NCBI RefSeq assembly: GCF_927798095.1
Contig: NZ_CAKMMF010000010.1
Location: 62,001-126,000, forward strand
Direction: 5' to 3'
DNA: 64,000 bases
Source: Paenibacillus plantiphilus
GTDB taxonomy: Bacteria; Bacillota; Bacilli; Paenibacillales; Paenibacillaceae
A model generated the notes under the pieces. It did not search any database. It was not told the origin of the DNA and saw only the letters and a list, made by a program, of their open reading frames with translations. A program made the translations under genes and the position numbers. Position 1 is the stretch's first letter, and each line of letters starts with the position of its first letter. Positions 17,318-26,684 of this stretch are shown piece by piece.

Positions 17318-18640
17318 ATGTTTGTCGATAAAGCGAAGATATTTGTTAAGGGTGGAGACGGCGGCAATGGAATCGTTTCTTACCGTCGTGAGAAGTATGT
17401 GCCTGAAGGGGGACCGGCTGGCGGAGACGGCGGCCGAGGCGCGGACGTTATTTTTCGTGTAGATGAAGGCTTGAGAACTTTGATGGATTTCCGTTATCAG
17501 AAGCACTTTAAGGGTGATCGCGGGGAGCGCGGCAAAGTCAAGAGCATGCATGGTGCTAACGCGGAGAATATGGTTGTTCGCATTCCGCCAGGCACGGTGC
17601 TGATTGATGATGATACACAGGAGATTATTGCCGATATGACGCGGCATGGCCAGGAAGTGGTCGTCGCTCGCGGAGGTCGGGGCGGTCGAGGCAACTGCCG
17701 ATTCGCTACGCCGAACAATCCGGCGCCTGATTTCTGCGAGAATGGTGAAGAGGGCAAGGAGCGCTGGATTATTCTGGAGCTCAAAGTTATGGCTGATGTG
17801 GGTCTGGTCGGCTTTCCAAGCGTAGGCAAATCGACGCTGCTGTCTGTTGTCTCTGGCGCGAAGCCGAAGATTGGCGCGTACCACTTTACGACATTGTCGC
17901 CTAATCTCGGCGTTGTTGATGTTGGCGATGGACGCAGCTTCGTTATGGCTGACCTGCCTGGACTTATCGAAGGAGCGCATGAGGGCGTTGGACTGGGACA
18001 TGATTTCCTAAGGCATGTCGAGCGGACCCGTGTCATTCTTCATGTGTTGGACATGTCCGGCTCGGAGGGTCGTGATCCGTTCGAGGATTGGGTGAAGATC
18101 AATGAGGAGCTGAAGCTGTACAATCCGCTGCTGGCAGAGCGGCCTCAAGTGATCGCAGCCAACAAGATGGACATGCCAGAAGCGGAGGAGCAGCTTGCGC
18201 GGTTCCGCGAAGCACTGGCCGCTCATGAAGGCGGCTCCACTTATGAGATCATCCCGATGTCATCCCTCACGAAGAAGGGTGTGCAGGAGCTGCTCTACAA
18301 GGCGGCGGATCTGCTGGAAACCGTGCCGGAGCTGCCGTCGCTTGAAGAGGTGAAGGATGTTGCCGAGCGTAAGGTGTTTACGTTCAAGCAGGAGGAAGAC
18401 AATTCGTTCACGATCCGCAGAGAGAATGAGGATTATGTTGTGGAGAGCGCGGCAATTGAGAAGTTCATCAAACGCGTGAACTTGAATACGCAGGATGCTG
18501 TTCTCAGATTCGGGCGCACGATGCGCAAGATGGGCGTTGATGCTGAGCTTCGCAAGAGAGGCGCGAAGGACGGCGATACGATACGCATTGGCGATTTCGT
18601 CTTCGAATTCTTCGAGGGCAGCGACTATTTCTACGAATAG
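17318..18640 (+). CDS. obg: GTPase Obg/CgtA
   Basis: Essential ribosome-associated GTPase. The 440 residues comprise the glycine-rich OBG fold (residues 1-158, with GGDGGNG and [11 protein letters not shown]), the G domain (G1 GFPSVGKST near residue 165; DLPGLIEGA as G3; NKMD as G4), and a C-terminal OCT domain that ends near [18 protein letters not shown] lies 7 nt before the ATG. The gene directly follows spo0B and probably shares its transcript. Confidence 0.98.
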   Translation: MFVDKAKIFVKGGDGGNGIVSYRREKYVPEGGPAGGDGGRGADVIFRVDEGLRTLMDFRYQKHFKGDRGERGKVKSMHGANAENMVVRIPPGTVLIDDDTQEIIADMTRHGQEVVVARGGRGGRGNCRFATPNNPAPDFCENGEEGKERWIILELKVMADVGLVGFPSVGKSTLLSVVSGAKPKIGAYHFTTLSPNLGVVDVGDGRSFVMADLPGLIEGAHEGVGLGHDFLRHVERTRVILHVLDMSGSEGRDPFEDWVKINEELKLYNPLLAERPQVIAANKMDMPEAEEQLARFREALAAHEGGSTYEIIPMSSLTKKGVQELLYKAADLLETVPELPSLEEVKDVAERKVFTFKQEEDNSFTIRRENEDYVVESAAIEKFIKRVNLNTQDAVLRFGRTMRKMGVDAELRKRGAKDGDTIRIGDFVFEFFEGSDYFYE

Positions 18641-18793
18641 TGGATAGTGAATAAGATGGTGCAACTGCTTCGAGAGTAGGCTTGCTGTTAGAGCAGTCTA
18701 TGTTTCGGGGCAGTTTTTCTGTTTCATGCGAGGCGGGCCTTCTTGATGCATTCAGCGGTGCATCCATATTTAGGATAAGCAATGTTTTGCCTA

Positions 18794-18822
18794 TTGCCGA
18801 GCCGTGCAAAGTTGTATATAAT
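18794..18822 (+). promoter_or_regulatory. Promoter of the pheB-hom-thrB-pheA operon
   Basis: TTGCCG at 18794-18799, exactly 17 bp, and a perfect TATAAT at 18817-18822, 45 bp before the pheB start. The leader is short, with no obvious attenuator. Confidence 0.75.
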
Positions 18823-18867
18823 GTCCACTATAGACGTACATCAGTCTCTTGTGGGAGGACGCTCAGA

Positions 18868-19305
18868 ATGACGGAACGTTACTATGTCGTTCGCGAGGAT
18901 ATTTTGCCCGAAGCCATTGTGAAGACCATTCAGGTCAAGAATATGATTCAGCGCGGTGAAGCCGCTACTGTCCATGAAGCGACAGAGCGAGCGGGACTTA
19001 GCCGCAGCGCCTTCTATAAATACAAGGATGGCGTATATGCGCTCAATCAGCTTGACCGGGAGAGGATCGTTACGATCTCGATGGATTTGGAGCATCGCTC
19101 CGGTGTGTTGTCCAAGGTGCTGGGCCTTGTTGCCAGCTCGGAATGCAATGTGCTGACCATCAATCAGACCATTCCGCTGCAAGGGATGGCGAATGTAGTC
19201 ATATCCGTAGAAACATCGTTCCTGAGTGATGGATTGACTGCGCTTATGGAGGCCATCAGAGGGCAGGACGGCGTTCGTAAAGCAGCGGTTATCGGACAAG
19301 GCTAA
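18868..19305 (+). CDS. pheB: ACT-domain protein PheB
   Basis: A 145-residue protein with an N-terminal helical part that resembles a helix-turn-helix (SRSAFYKYKDGVY) and a C-terminal ACT domain (VTISMDLEHRSGVLSKVLGLV). B. subtilis PheB has the same layout and sits in this neighbourhood next to pheA; its role is presumed regulatory in phenylalanine or threonine metabolism. The ATG at 18868 follows GGGAGGA. It is the first gene of a four-gene amino-acid operon. Confidence 0.9.
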   Translation: MTERYYVVREDILPEAIVKTIQVKNMIQRGEAATVHEATERAGLSRSAFYKYKDGVYALNQLDRERIVTISMDLEHRSGVLSKVLGLVASSECNVLTINQTIPLQGMANVVISVETSFLSDGLTALMEAIRGQDGVRKAAVIGQG

Positions 19306-19328
19306 ATGTAGATGATGGAGGAGAAACA

Positions 19329-20615
19329 ATGAAACCTGTAAAAGTAGGATTGCTTGGACTTGGAACGGTCGGAACGGGTGTCGTTCGAATCGTGGAGGGA
19401 CATCAGGAGGATTTGCAAAGCCAGGTTGGTTCGCCAATTGTAATTGAGAAGGTACTCGTACAGAACAAGAGCAAATCGCGTTCGCTAACGATCGATGCTG
19501 AGAAGCTGACAGAGGATCCATGGGACATTATTCATAACCCGAATATAGATGTGATTGTTGAAGTAATGGGCGGAATCGAGGGGACGAAGGGCTATATTCT
19601 TGAAGCGTTGGCTCACGGCAAGCATGTTGTGACAGCGAATAAGGATCTGATGGCGCTGCATGGCCCTGAGATTCTCCGAAAAGCGCAGGAGCATGGCTGC
19701 GATGTGCTGTATGAAGCAAGCGTTGCAGGGGGCATCCCCATTATTCGCACCTTGATCGAGGGCTTCTCCTCTGACCGGATTACGAAGATTATGGGTATCG
19801 TCAACGGTACTACGAACTACATCCTCACGAAGATGAGTCAGGAGGGTGCAGATTATGCCGAAGTGCTCAAGGAAGCGCAGGCGCTCGGTTATGCAGAGGC
19901 CGATCCGACCTCTGACGTGGAAGGTCTGGATGCAGCCCGCAAGATGACCATTCTCTCTACTCTCGGCTTCCGTGCGAACGTTGCGCTTGAAGATGTTGAT
20001 GTGAAGGGGATTTCCTCCGTCAGCCGTGAGGACATTCAGTATGCGAAGCGTCTTGGCTATGAGGTGAAGCTGCTCGGAATAGCAGAGAGACAGGATGATT
20101 ACATCAGTGTGAGCGTTCAGCCGACAATGGTGAAGCAGAGTCACCCTATTGCATCAGTCAACGGCGTTTTCAACGCTGTTTATGTGTATGGCGAAGCGGT
20201 TGGCGAGACGATGTTCTATGGTCCTGGCGCAGGCGAGCTGCCTACAGCGACCTCGGTAGTCGCAGATCTCGTCGCTGTCGTCAAGAACTTGAAGCTTGGC
20301 GTGAACGGCAAGCAGGAGCTGCTTTCATACAAAGAGAAGAAGCTTAAGACAGATGAGCAGATCGCGGCCAAATATTTTATGCTGCTGCATGTGGAAGACC
20401 GTGCGGGTGTGCTGGCTCGAATTACGCAAGCATTCGCTGATTGCGAGGTAAGCTTGGGCTCCGTCCTTCAGCAGCCGAACTCCAGTGATCAGATTGCTGA
20501 GATTATTATTATTACGCATGATGCCAGCAAGGCTTCCATCGGGAAGGTACTGCAGTCATTCGGCAGCATGGAAGTTGTGAAGAGCGTTAAGAGTGTGTAC
20601 CGCGTAGAAGGTTGA
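19329..20615 (+). CDS. hom: Homoserine dehydrogenase
   Basis: NAD(P)H-dependent reduction of aspartate semialdehyde to homoserine, for threonine and methionine. The Rossmann motif GLGTVGTGVV is at residues 10-19. The catalytic region contains VAGGIPIIRTL, GIVNGTTNYILT and EADPTSDVEGLDAARK. A C-terminal ACT domain begins near residue 350 (LLHVEDRAGVLARITQAF) and is likely the threonine-sensing part. ATG after GGAGGAG; 428 residues is normal. Confidence 0.98.
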   Translation: MKPVKVGLLGLGTVGTGVVRIVEGHQEDLQSQVGSPIVIEKVLVQNKSKSRSLTIDAEKLTEDPWDIIHNPNIDVIVEVMGGIEGTKGYILEALAHGKHVVTANKDLMALHGPEILRKAQEHGCDVLYEASVAGGIPIIRTLIEGFSSDRITKIMGIVNGTTNYILTKMSQEGADYAEVLKEAQALGYAEADPTSDVEGLDAARKMTILSTLGFRANVALEDVDVKGISSVSREDIQYAKRLGYEVKLLGIAERQDDYISVSVQPTMVKQSHPIASVNGVFNAVYVYGEAVGETMFYGPGAGELPTATSVVADLVAVVKNLKLGVNGKQELLSYKEKKLKTDEQIAAKYFMLLHVEDRAGVLARITQAFADCEVSLGSVLQQPNSSDQIAEIIIITHDASKASIGKVLQSFGSMEVVKSVKSVYRVEG

Positions 20616-20643
20616 TCCATACAGAAGAGTTAAAAGGTGGAGC

Positions 20644-21627
20644 ATGATGATAAACCGTAAAGTAATCGTTAAGGTTCCGGCCAGTACCGCCAATCTCGGT
20701 CCGGGTTTTGATACGCTTGGCATGGCTCTCTCTCTGTATGCGTGGATTGAGATGTCCGCGCTTGCCAGCGGAGAGACGGTCATTGATTTGCATGGAGATG
20801 GGCTGAACGGGATTCCAAGGGACAAGTCCAATCTGATCTACAAAATAGCCCAGCTCGTCTTTGATGAGGCGGGTGTCGCAATTCCGGAGCTTCATATCTC
20901 GATGTACAGTGAAATTCCTTTGACGCGCGGGTTAGGAAGCAGCGCGTCAGCAATTATAGGCGCATTGACAGCTGCGAATGCGCTTATCGGCAATCCGCTG
21001 GAGCAGGATCGCTTGTTCCAGATCGCGACCAAGCTTGAGGGCCATCCCGATAATGTCGGGGCATCGCTATTCGGCGGGATTATCGTTTCCTCATGGGATG
21101 GCAGCCGCGCAGAACTGATCAGGCTGGAGCCGCATCCTGAGCTTGACGTGCTGGTGGCGATACCTGCTTTTCAGCTATCGACAGAAAAGGCCCGCCATGC
21201 GCTTCCATCCCAAATTGCCTTGAATGACGCCGTCTTCAACGTGGCAAGCAGCTCCTTGCTAGTTGCCGCTTTGGCGAGCGGGCGGTTCGATCTTATCAAG
21301 CATGCGATGCGCGATCGACTGCATCAGCCCTATCGGGCGGCGCTTATACCCGGTATGGCGACCATTTTGGAAGAGGCGACAGCGCATGGCGCTCTTGGAG
21401 CAGCATTAAGCGGCGCGGGACCTACGCTGCTGGCTCTTGTAGAAGCTGGAAGCCCGCAACGGGGGGAGCTTGAGGCATTTCTGAAGGCAACGCTGCTGAA
21501 GGAGGGCATCGAGGCTCAGACGATGTGGCTGAAGCCATGCGTCAGCGGACCGGAGCTTACCGTATGGGAGGGGCCAGACGAATCAGCCTCGTTCATGGAA
21601 CGGATTAAAGGAGAAATAATAGCATGA
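20644..21627 (+). CDS. thrB: Homoserine kinase
   Basis: GHMP kinase that phosphorylates homoserine. The N-terminal PASTANLGPGFDTLG and the ATP loop PLTRGLGSSASAIIGA are diagnostic, and GALSGAGPTLLAL is the third GHMP motif. Length is 327 residues. AAAGGTGG precedes the ATG; a second ATG lies one codon later. The stop overlaps pheA by 4 bp. No threonine synthase is adjacent in this window. Confidence 0.97.
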   Translation: MMINRKVIVKVPASTANLGPGFDTLGMALSLYAWIEMSALASGETVIDLHGDGLNGIPRDKSNLIYKIAQLVFDEAGVAIPELHISMYSEIPLTRGLGSSASAIIGALTAANALIGNPLEQDRLFQIATKLEGHPDNVGASLFGGIIVSSWDGSRAELIRLEPHPELDVLVAIPAFQLSTEKARHALPSQIALNDAVFNVASSSLLVAALASGRFDLIKHAMRDRLHQPYRAALIPGMATILEEATAHGALGAALSGAGPTLLALVEAGSPQRGELEAFLKATLLKEGIEAQTMWLKPCVSGPELTVWEGPDESASFMERIKGEIIA

Positions 21628-22490
21628 TACAAGTTGCATGTTTACCGCAAGGGTCTACCTCAGACGAGGCTGCGAGATACTTATTCGCAGGAATGGATGT
21701 GAGCTTTAGCTACTTTCCCATCATTGCCGATGTATTCCTCTCTACCGCTGAGGGGAAAACAAATTACAGCATTATCCCTATTGAGAATACGATCGACGGC
21801 TCTGTCAGTCTGCACACGGATTGGTTGGTCAATGAGGTGAACATCCCCATTCAAGCGGAGTGGGTCTACCCGTCGATCCAGAACCTGATCGGGCCGCTCT
21901 CGGAATTGTCTGGAGACGACGGACAGCTGGATTACAGCCGAATCGTCAAGGTGCTCAGCCATCCTGTAGCGATGGCGCAATGTCTGCAGTACTTGAGGAA
22001 GCATATTCCGCATGCGGAGCTTGAGAATGTCGGCAGCACCTCGGAGGCCGTCCGAATTGTGCGGGACAATCCGCATCATGGGTGGGCAGCCATTGGTCAA
22101 CTATCAGCAGCTGCCAACAATGGATTAGATGTCCTAGAGCAAGGAGTTACGGATCACGACAATAACTTCACCCGCTTTCTTCTTATTGGCGATGAGCCGT
22201 TCAAGGGAAGGCCGACCGACAAATTCAAGACCAGCATTCATATGACGATGCCGGAGGATTATCCGGGAGCGCTGCATCAGGTATTGTCGGCATTCGCTTG
22301 GCGCAAAATCAATTTGTCGCGGATCGAATCCCGCCCGACGAAGAAGAAGCTGGGCAGCTACTATTTTCTGATCGATATTGAAATGTCGCTCGAAACCGTT
22401 CTTCTGCCTTCCGCAATTGCCGAAATCGAGGCGATCGGCTGCCAGGTGCGCGTATTGGGCAGTTATCCAAGCTACACATACAGTTCTTAG
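21624..22490 (+). CDS. pheA: Prephenate dehydratase
   Basis: Converts prephenate to phenylpyruvate. The 288 residues carry the catalytic segment YSIIPIENTIDGSVSLHTDWL, the TRFLLIG motif, and a C-terminal ACT domain (TSIHMTMPEDYPGALHQVLSAFAWRKINLSRIESRPTK) that binds phenylalanine. The usual N-terminal GPxGTFS-type loop is replaced by LPQGSTSDEAA. It overlaps thrB by ATGA, so the two are translationally coupled. It is the last gene of the operon. Confidence 0.94.
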   Translation: MIQVACLPQGSTSDEAARYLFAGMDVSFSYFPIIADVFLSTAEGKTNYSIIPIENTIDGSVSLHTDWLVNEVNIPIQAEWVYPSIQNLIGPLSELSGDDGQLDYSRIVKVLSHPVAMAQCLQYLRKHIPHAELENVGSTSEAVRIVRDNPHHGWAAIGQLSAAANNGLDVLEQGVTDHDNNFTRFLLIGDEPFKGRPTDKFKTSIHMTMPEDYPGALHQVLSAFAWRKINLSRIESRPTKKKLGSYYFLIDIEMSLETVLLPSAIAEIEAIGCQVRVLGSYPSYTYSS

Positions 22491-22647
22491 AAATTTCAGA
22501 TTGAAATTTCCTGTCCTGACGTATCTGCATGATCATCATAGCAGAGGAAGCTAGCCGCTGGAGGAAGTCTTTTCACAGCATTGAATAGACGATGTACGGC
22601 AACCGAAAAGGCGGGAATATTCGCTAGGCTGCAAACATCGCATTCTT

Positions 22648-22700
22648 AAAAAGTTAAAGCTCAAGACGACAACATGTCGGATGAGCTTTAACTTTTTTTT
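22648..22700 (+). terminator. Strong intrinsic terminator, probably for the pheA operon
   Basis: A 15-bp perfect stem (AAAAAGTTAAAGCTC with GAGCTTTAACTTTTT) enclosing a 20-nt loop that can form its own small hairpin, then a T run. The A-rich 5' side makes it potentially bidirectional. The rest of the 22491-22810 gap shows only a short dyad at 22490-22510. Confidence 0.85.
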
Positions 22701-22810
22701 TCGGGGATAGGTGACACTCGCCCATAACATGCATAGGATGTAAGGATTGGTAATGGGCATTTGCTGCGTATGCCCGTGAAACTAAGTCCGTGACAGGAGG
22801 TAAGAGGCGA

Positions 22811-24973
22811 GTGAAAATTCACATAGTCAAAAAAGGCGACTCGTTATACATGATTGCACAGAAGTACAATGTTTCCCTTGAGGAAATAGTGAAGCTCAAT
22901 CCGCAAATTACGAATCCGGATATGATTGATGTCGGCATGAAGGTGAAAATACCGGCGTCGAAGCCGGGGAATACGGAAATTATGCATCAGCATGTTGTGA
23001 AGCAAGGTGATACGCTTTGGAAGCTGTCCAAGGCATGGGGAGTTCCCTTGAGCGATATGATCAAGGCCAATCCACAGCTGAAAAACCCGAATGTGCTGCT
23101 GACCGGTGAAATTGTCAATATACCGAAGGCCGGCATGCCTGCAGCCAGCCCGGATATGGGGCAGGAAGAAGCAGGGCATCATCCTATGCATCCAATGTCG
23201 CTTATGCAGGGACTGGGCCATGGCGTCCAGCAAGGTGTGCAGGGTGTCCAGGACTTAATGGGCAAAATGTCTACAGCGCCATTCATCGGCAAAAAACCGA
23301 CGGCGCCGATATCTCCCAAAGCGACCACTGCGCCGCTTCCGATCCCCGCACCGGCGCCAGCGCCGACACCGGCTCCGATTGTAGCTCCCGCACCGGCTCC
23401 GGCACCAATGCCGATTATGGAGAAGCCAGTTGAGCATAAAACGTATCCGATTCATATTCAATATGAGCAGCATATTGATTTATTCAAACAATACGGAACC
23501 CCAGCAAAGGAAGTCATGTCCATGTATAATATGCCGCAAATGCCGGGAGCTGTGTCGCCTGCTGCTGGAATGGCAGACTACGGTCATGGCGTTCCCGCTG
23601 TATCGCCTGCTATGATGGGCGGTTATGGCACACCGCAAACGCTGCCTGCAGCAGAAGCCCATGCGGGATGGTGTCCTCCGGAGTCCGTCATGGGGACATC
23701 GACTCTTCCTTGGGGAGCTCCATCGCCAGTATCGTATGGTCAATGGGATTCTCAAGCGGTTAGTCCGCTCGGCACTGGAGCTCCGTACGGACCAGACTTC
23801 GTATCCCCTGCAGGTTTTACCCCTTATGGCGATTATGGTCATGGCTATGGTCATGGCCCGACAGCGGTATCGCCAGCGGAAAGCGGCCCACATGGCTATG
23901 GTTATGGCCCGACAGCGGTATCGCCAGCGGAAACGGGCCCGTATGGTTATGGTCATGGCCCGACAGCAGTATCGCCAGCGGAAACGGGTCCGTATGGTTA
24001 TGGTCATGGCCCGACAGCAGTAATGCCAGCGGAAACCGGGCCGTATGGTTATGACTGTGGCCCGACAGCGGTATCACCAGCAGGAATGAATCCGTATGAC
24101 TGCTATGGACCGATAGCGATAGCACCGGCTGGAATCGGACCAATCGGTCCAATCGGCCCGATTGGTCCGTATGGCTGCGAATGCGGTCCGATTGGCATCT
24201 CGCCTGTGGGAATAAATCCGTATGACTGTTTCGATCCGACAGGCGTATCGCCAGCGGGAATGGGTCCACACGGTTATGGTCCGACAGGCGTGTCGCCAGC
24301 GGGAATGGGTCCACACGGTTATGGTCCGACAGGCGTATCGCCAGCGGGAATGGGTCCACACGGTTATGGTCCGACAGGCGTGTCGCCAGCGGGAATGGGT
24401 CCGCACGGTTATGGTCCGACAGGCGTATCGCCAGCAGGAATGGGTCCATACGGTTACGATCCGACAGGCGTATCGCCAGCAGGAATGGGTTCATACGGTT
24501 ACGATCCGACAGGAGTATCGCCAGCAGGAATGGGTCCATACGGTTATGGCCCAACAGGAGTATCGCCAGCAGGAATGGGTCCATACGGCTATGGTCCAAC
24601 AGGTGTATCGCCAGCAGGAATGGGTCCATACGGTTATGATTCGACAGGCGTATCGCCAGCAGGGATGGGTCCATACGGTCATGGCCCGAGTAGCGTTTCA
24701 CCATCCACGGTTAGTCCATTAGGGGCGAATGTGCAGACATACGGCTACACAGGCTTTGGTCAGGTCTCTCCTGTTGGGGGGGCAGAAGCCAAGAAATGCA
24801 ATTGCGGCTGCAAAGGTCGGGAAGACGAAACCATTGATAACCCCGAATATGAAAAAATCGACCTTTCCCAAAACAAGGAGCAAATGACTGTTCGCAAAGC
24901 GGCGAAAAAAAACCGTAAAGCAAGCCAGTCGCAGCCGAGATCCCGAAACAATCTGCCTTGGATTAATCGTTAA
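22811..24973 (+). CDS. safA: SafA-type spore coat morphogenetic protein with LysM domains and Gly/Tyr/Pro repeats
   Basis: Spore cortex/coat interface protein. Residues about 1-50 and 64-112 are two LysM domains (KIHIVKKGDSLYMIAQKYNV; HVVKQGDTLWKLSKAWGV) that bind peptidoglycan. A Pro/Ala-rich linker follows, then about 300 residues of tandem repeats. First come 17-residue units of the type GPTAVSPAETGPYGYGH, then ten 15-residue units of the type GPTGVSPAGMGPHGY at 24233-24682. The C-terminus has a CNCGC cysteine cluster and a basic tail. GTG at 22811 is 9 nt from AGGAGG; an upstream GTG at 22790 precedes that site. The nadABC genes, next to safA in B. subtilis, are not here. Confidence 0.85.
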   Translation: MKIHIVKKGDSLYMIAQKYNVSLEEIVKLNPQITNPDMIDVGMKVKIPASKPGNTEIMHQHVVKQGDTLWKLSKAWGVPLSDMIKANPQLKNPNVLLTGEIVNIPKAGMPAASPDMGQEEAGHHPMHPMSLMQGLGHGVQQGVQGVQDLMGKMSTAPFIGKKPTAPISPKATTAPLPIPAPAPAPTPAPIVAPAPAPAPMPIMEKPVEHKTYPIHIQYEQHIDLFKQYGTPAKEVMSMYNMPQMPGAVSPAAGMADYGHGVPAVSPAMMGGYGTPQTLPAAEAHAGWCPPESVMGTSTLPWGAPSPVSYGQWDSQAVSPLGTGAPYGPDFVSPAGFTPYGDYGHGYGHGPTAVSPAESGPHGYGYGPTAVSPAETGPYGYGHGPTAVSPAETGPYGYGHGPTAVMPAETGPYGYDCGPTAVSPAGMNPYDCYGPIAIAPAGIGPIGPIGPIGPYGCECGPIGISPVGINPYDCFDPTGVSPAGMGPHGYGPTGVSPAGMGPHGYGPTGVSPAGMGPHGYGPTGVSPAGMGPHGYGPTGVSPAGMGPYGYDPTGVSPAGMGSYGYDPTGVSPAGMGPYGYGPTGVSPAGMGPYGYGPTGVSPAGMGPYGYDSTGVSPAGMGPYGHGPSSVSPSTVSPLGANVQTYGYTGFGQVSPVGGAEAKKCNCGCKGREDETIDNPEYEKIDLSQNKEQMTVRKAAKKNRKASQSQPRSRNNLPWINR
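24233..24682 (+). repeat. Ten 45-bp tandem repeats in safA
   Basis: Ten head-to-tail units of 45 bp (15 codons), the first four nearly identical at DNA level. Differences are mostly at third positions or swap His/Tyr and Gly/Asp. The array is in frame with the coat protein. Confidence 0.95.
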
Positions 24974-24991
24974 CAACCCTATCGTTCTATT

Positions 24992-25040
24992 GGGCTGTCT
25001 CAAGTCATCGCCGATGATGCAGGGACGGCCTAATTTATTT
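24992..25040 (+). terminator. Probable terminator after safA
   Basis: A 10-bp GC-rich stem (GGGCTGTCTC with GGGACGGCCT, with G-U pairs) enclosing a second perfect hairpin TCATCG/CGATGA, followed by AT-rich sequence. Confidence 0.6.
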
Positions 25041-25122
25041 ATGCGAATGTAATTCCATATGTCCGTATAATTACCAATGGAGGAGGAACACTAGCAAAAA
25101 AGTCGCAAAGGGGAGTTCCTCC

Positions 25123-25749
25123 ATGATGGAATTCAGCCTGTGGAAACAATTGAAGAAACGGCTGCGCCGCAGCAAGAGAGCGATGTGGGCGCTTGGCTGC
25201 CTGCTAGGTCCGCTATTGCTTATTTTACTATCGCAAGCATCGGCCGAAGCCGCCCCCTCCAGCAAACCGGAAGCTCAAAGTGTTATTCGTACTCTGTATG
25301 ACATGGAAGGTATTGTTTCAGTGAAGCATCGACTTGTTTATTTGTGCGGGGAGAAGACGGACTCGCTCGGTCGAATGGATGCCAAAGCAGCCCTTGAGCT
25401 GTTGAGCAGCCATCCGAATTGGAGGGCAGTTATGGATCTGGATGGGTCGGTTGTTATGGAGCAGCTGGTGGATGATTTATCGGAAGCATGCAAGAAAAAT
25501 GCCTATATGAGCCTTGATAAGAATGGCATACTGTCTCTTTTTGATGGTCCGCCTAAAAGGGAGAAGGTGCTTCGCACTTTTTTTCAGCTGGATGTGCATT
25601 ACATGGAGAGCAGCCTGCCCAAGGAACAAATCGATCAACTGATGAATGGCATTCGTGTAACCGATAAGGATGACTATAATAGCATCTTATCTACCTTTAG
25701 TGACTTTGCCCGGATTAAAAGCGAAAAAGTAATGAAACCGACTTATTAG
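25123..25749 (+). CDS. bofC: Bypass-of-forespore protein BofC
   Basis: Secreted forespore protein that restrains the SpoIVB protease and so delays sigma-K activation. A basic N-terminus and hydrophobic segment (residues about 20-42, ending near ASAEAA) form a signal peptide. The mature part has the BofC pattern: RLVYLCGEKTD, then MEQLVDDLSEACKKNAYMSLDKNGILSLFDGPP, then RTFFQLDVHYMESSLPKE. The ATG follows AAAGGGGAG. The order safA, bofC, ruv genes parallels B. subtilis. A TATAAT-like box lies at 25066, but a sigma-G promoter could not be fixed. Confidence 0.87.
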   Translation: MMEFSLWKQLKKRLRRSKRAMWALGCLLGPLLLILLSQASAEAAPSSKPEAQSVIRTLYDMEGIVSVKHRLVYLCGEKTDSLGRMDAKAALELLSSHPNWRAVMDLDGSVVMEQLVDDLSEACKKNAYMSLDKNGILSLFDGPPKREKVLRTFFQLDVHYMESSLPKEQIDQLMNGIRVTDKDDYNSILSTFSDFARIKSEKVMKPTY

Positions 25750-25777
25750 CAATCGTGTCGCGGTTAGAATGTATGGG

Positions 25778-25816
25778 AAGAACGTCAAGCTAGCAATAGG
25801 GGCGTTCTTTTTTTTC
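25778..25816 (+). terminator. Intrinsic terminator after bofC
   Basis: Stem AAGAACG/CGTTCTT extended by weaker pairs, followed by nine or more Ts. Confidence 0.8.
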
Positions 25817-25993
25817 GTTGTTTTCGCCTTATCGTTAAATTCTCGTGCCGTATCGCCCCATCGCACGCTGGAGCTGCGCGGTGCAGAACACTATTTCTGA
25901 TTAAACGTATAATTATGTTAAAATTTAGTTGGGTTTAAGAATGAAATTATTGATATTTAAGGTCTGCAACAGGAATCAAGGGGGATGGCGAGA

Positions 25994-26587
25994 TTGGAAG
26001 AAAATGAATTGGTTTTATTGAATGCCATTCCGGCATTAGTGGAAGGAAGCCGCTTTATTGTAGGTGTAGATGGATTGAGCCGTTCAGGGAAAACGACTGT
26101 TGTGAAAAAGCTGAGCCAATTGCTGCAGGAAAGAAATGTTCATGTATGTGTCTTTCATATGGATGATTACATTGTGAGTCGTAACAAGCGTTACAATACT
26201 GGACATGAGGAATGGCATGAATACTACAATTTACAGTGGGATGTTGATTGGCTGTCACACCATCTTTTCAATAAACTGAGGGAGTTTGGCAGCCTTAACC
26301 TTCCATTCTATGATCCTGAGACCGATAGTCATAACATGCAGAACATAGTAATGCCTGACACATGCGTCGTTATAATTGAAGGGGTATTCCTTCAACGCAA
26401 GGAGTGGAGGGGGTTTTATGATTATGTGGCTTATTTGGATTGTCCGCAGAATATGAGGTTTGCTCGGGAGAGCATTTCTGCTAGACAGAACCTGGAAAAG
26501 TTCAGAAACAGATACTGGAAAGCAGAGGACTATTATGTACGGACAGAAGCTCCAGCCAAGCAAGCTGATGCGGTTCTGAATAATTAA
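25994..26587 (+). CDS. P-loop nucleoside/uridine kinase-like protein
   Basis: Probable ATP-dependent small-molecule kinase of the uridine kinase/phosphoribulokinase fold. Walker A is GVDGLSRSGKTT near residues 23-34. The substrate-side motif FHMDDYIVSRNKRYN, the YYNLQWDVDWL segment and the strand VVIIEGVFLQRKEW fit that fold. Length is 197 residues, close to bacterial uridine kinases, but the substrate is unknown. TTG at 25994 is 9 nt after AAGGGGG; an ATG at 25985 abuts that ribosome binding site and is less likely. It stands alone between terminator-ended bofC and ruvC. Confidence 0.75.
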   Translation: MEENELVLLNAIPALVEGSRFIVGVDGLSRSGKTTVVKKLSQLLQERNVHVCVFHMDDYIVSRNKRYNTGHEEWHEYYNLQWDVDWLSHHLFNKLREFGSLNLPFYDPETDSHNMQNIVMPDTCVVIIEGVFLQRKEWRGFYDYVAYLDCPQNMRFARESISARQNLEKFRNRYWKAEDYYVRTEAPAKQADAVLNN

Positions 26588-26605
26588 ACACGGACAAAAC
26601 GCTTG

Positions 26606-26634
26606 TTCTCATACTGCTTCTCATTTGTTATAAT
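26606..26634 (+). promoter_or_regulatory. Promoter of ruvCAB
   Basis: TTCTCA at 26606-26611, 17-bp spacer, and an extended -10 TGTTATAAT ending at 26634; the ruvC start is 50 bp downstream. Confidence 0.65.
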
Positions 26635-26684
26635 GGGAGGTAGCCCATTAATGACCATTCGATAGGCATAAGGAGAGAAGAGGC

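Noticed and set aside
23817-24704. A 295-codon minus-strand frame of repeated units over safA
   Set aside because: It only mirrors the in-frame 45-bp repeats of safA, which has LysM domains, a ribosome binding site and a terminator.
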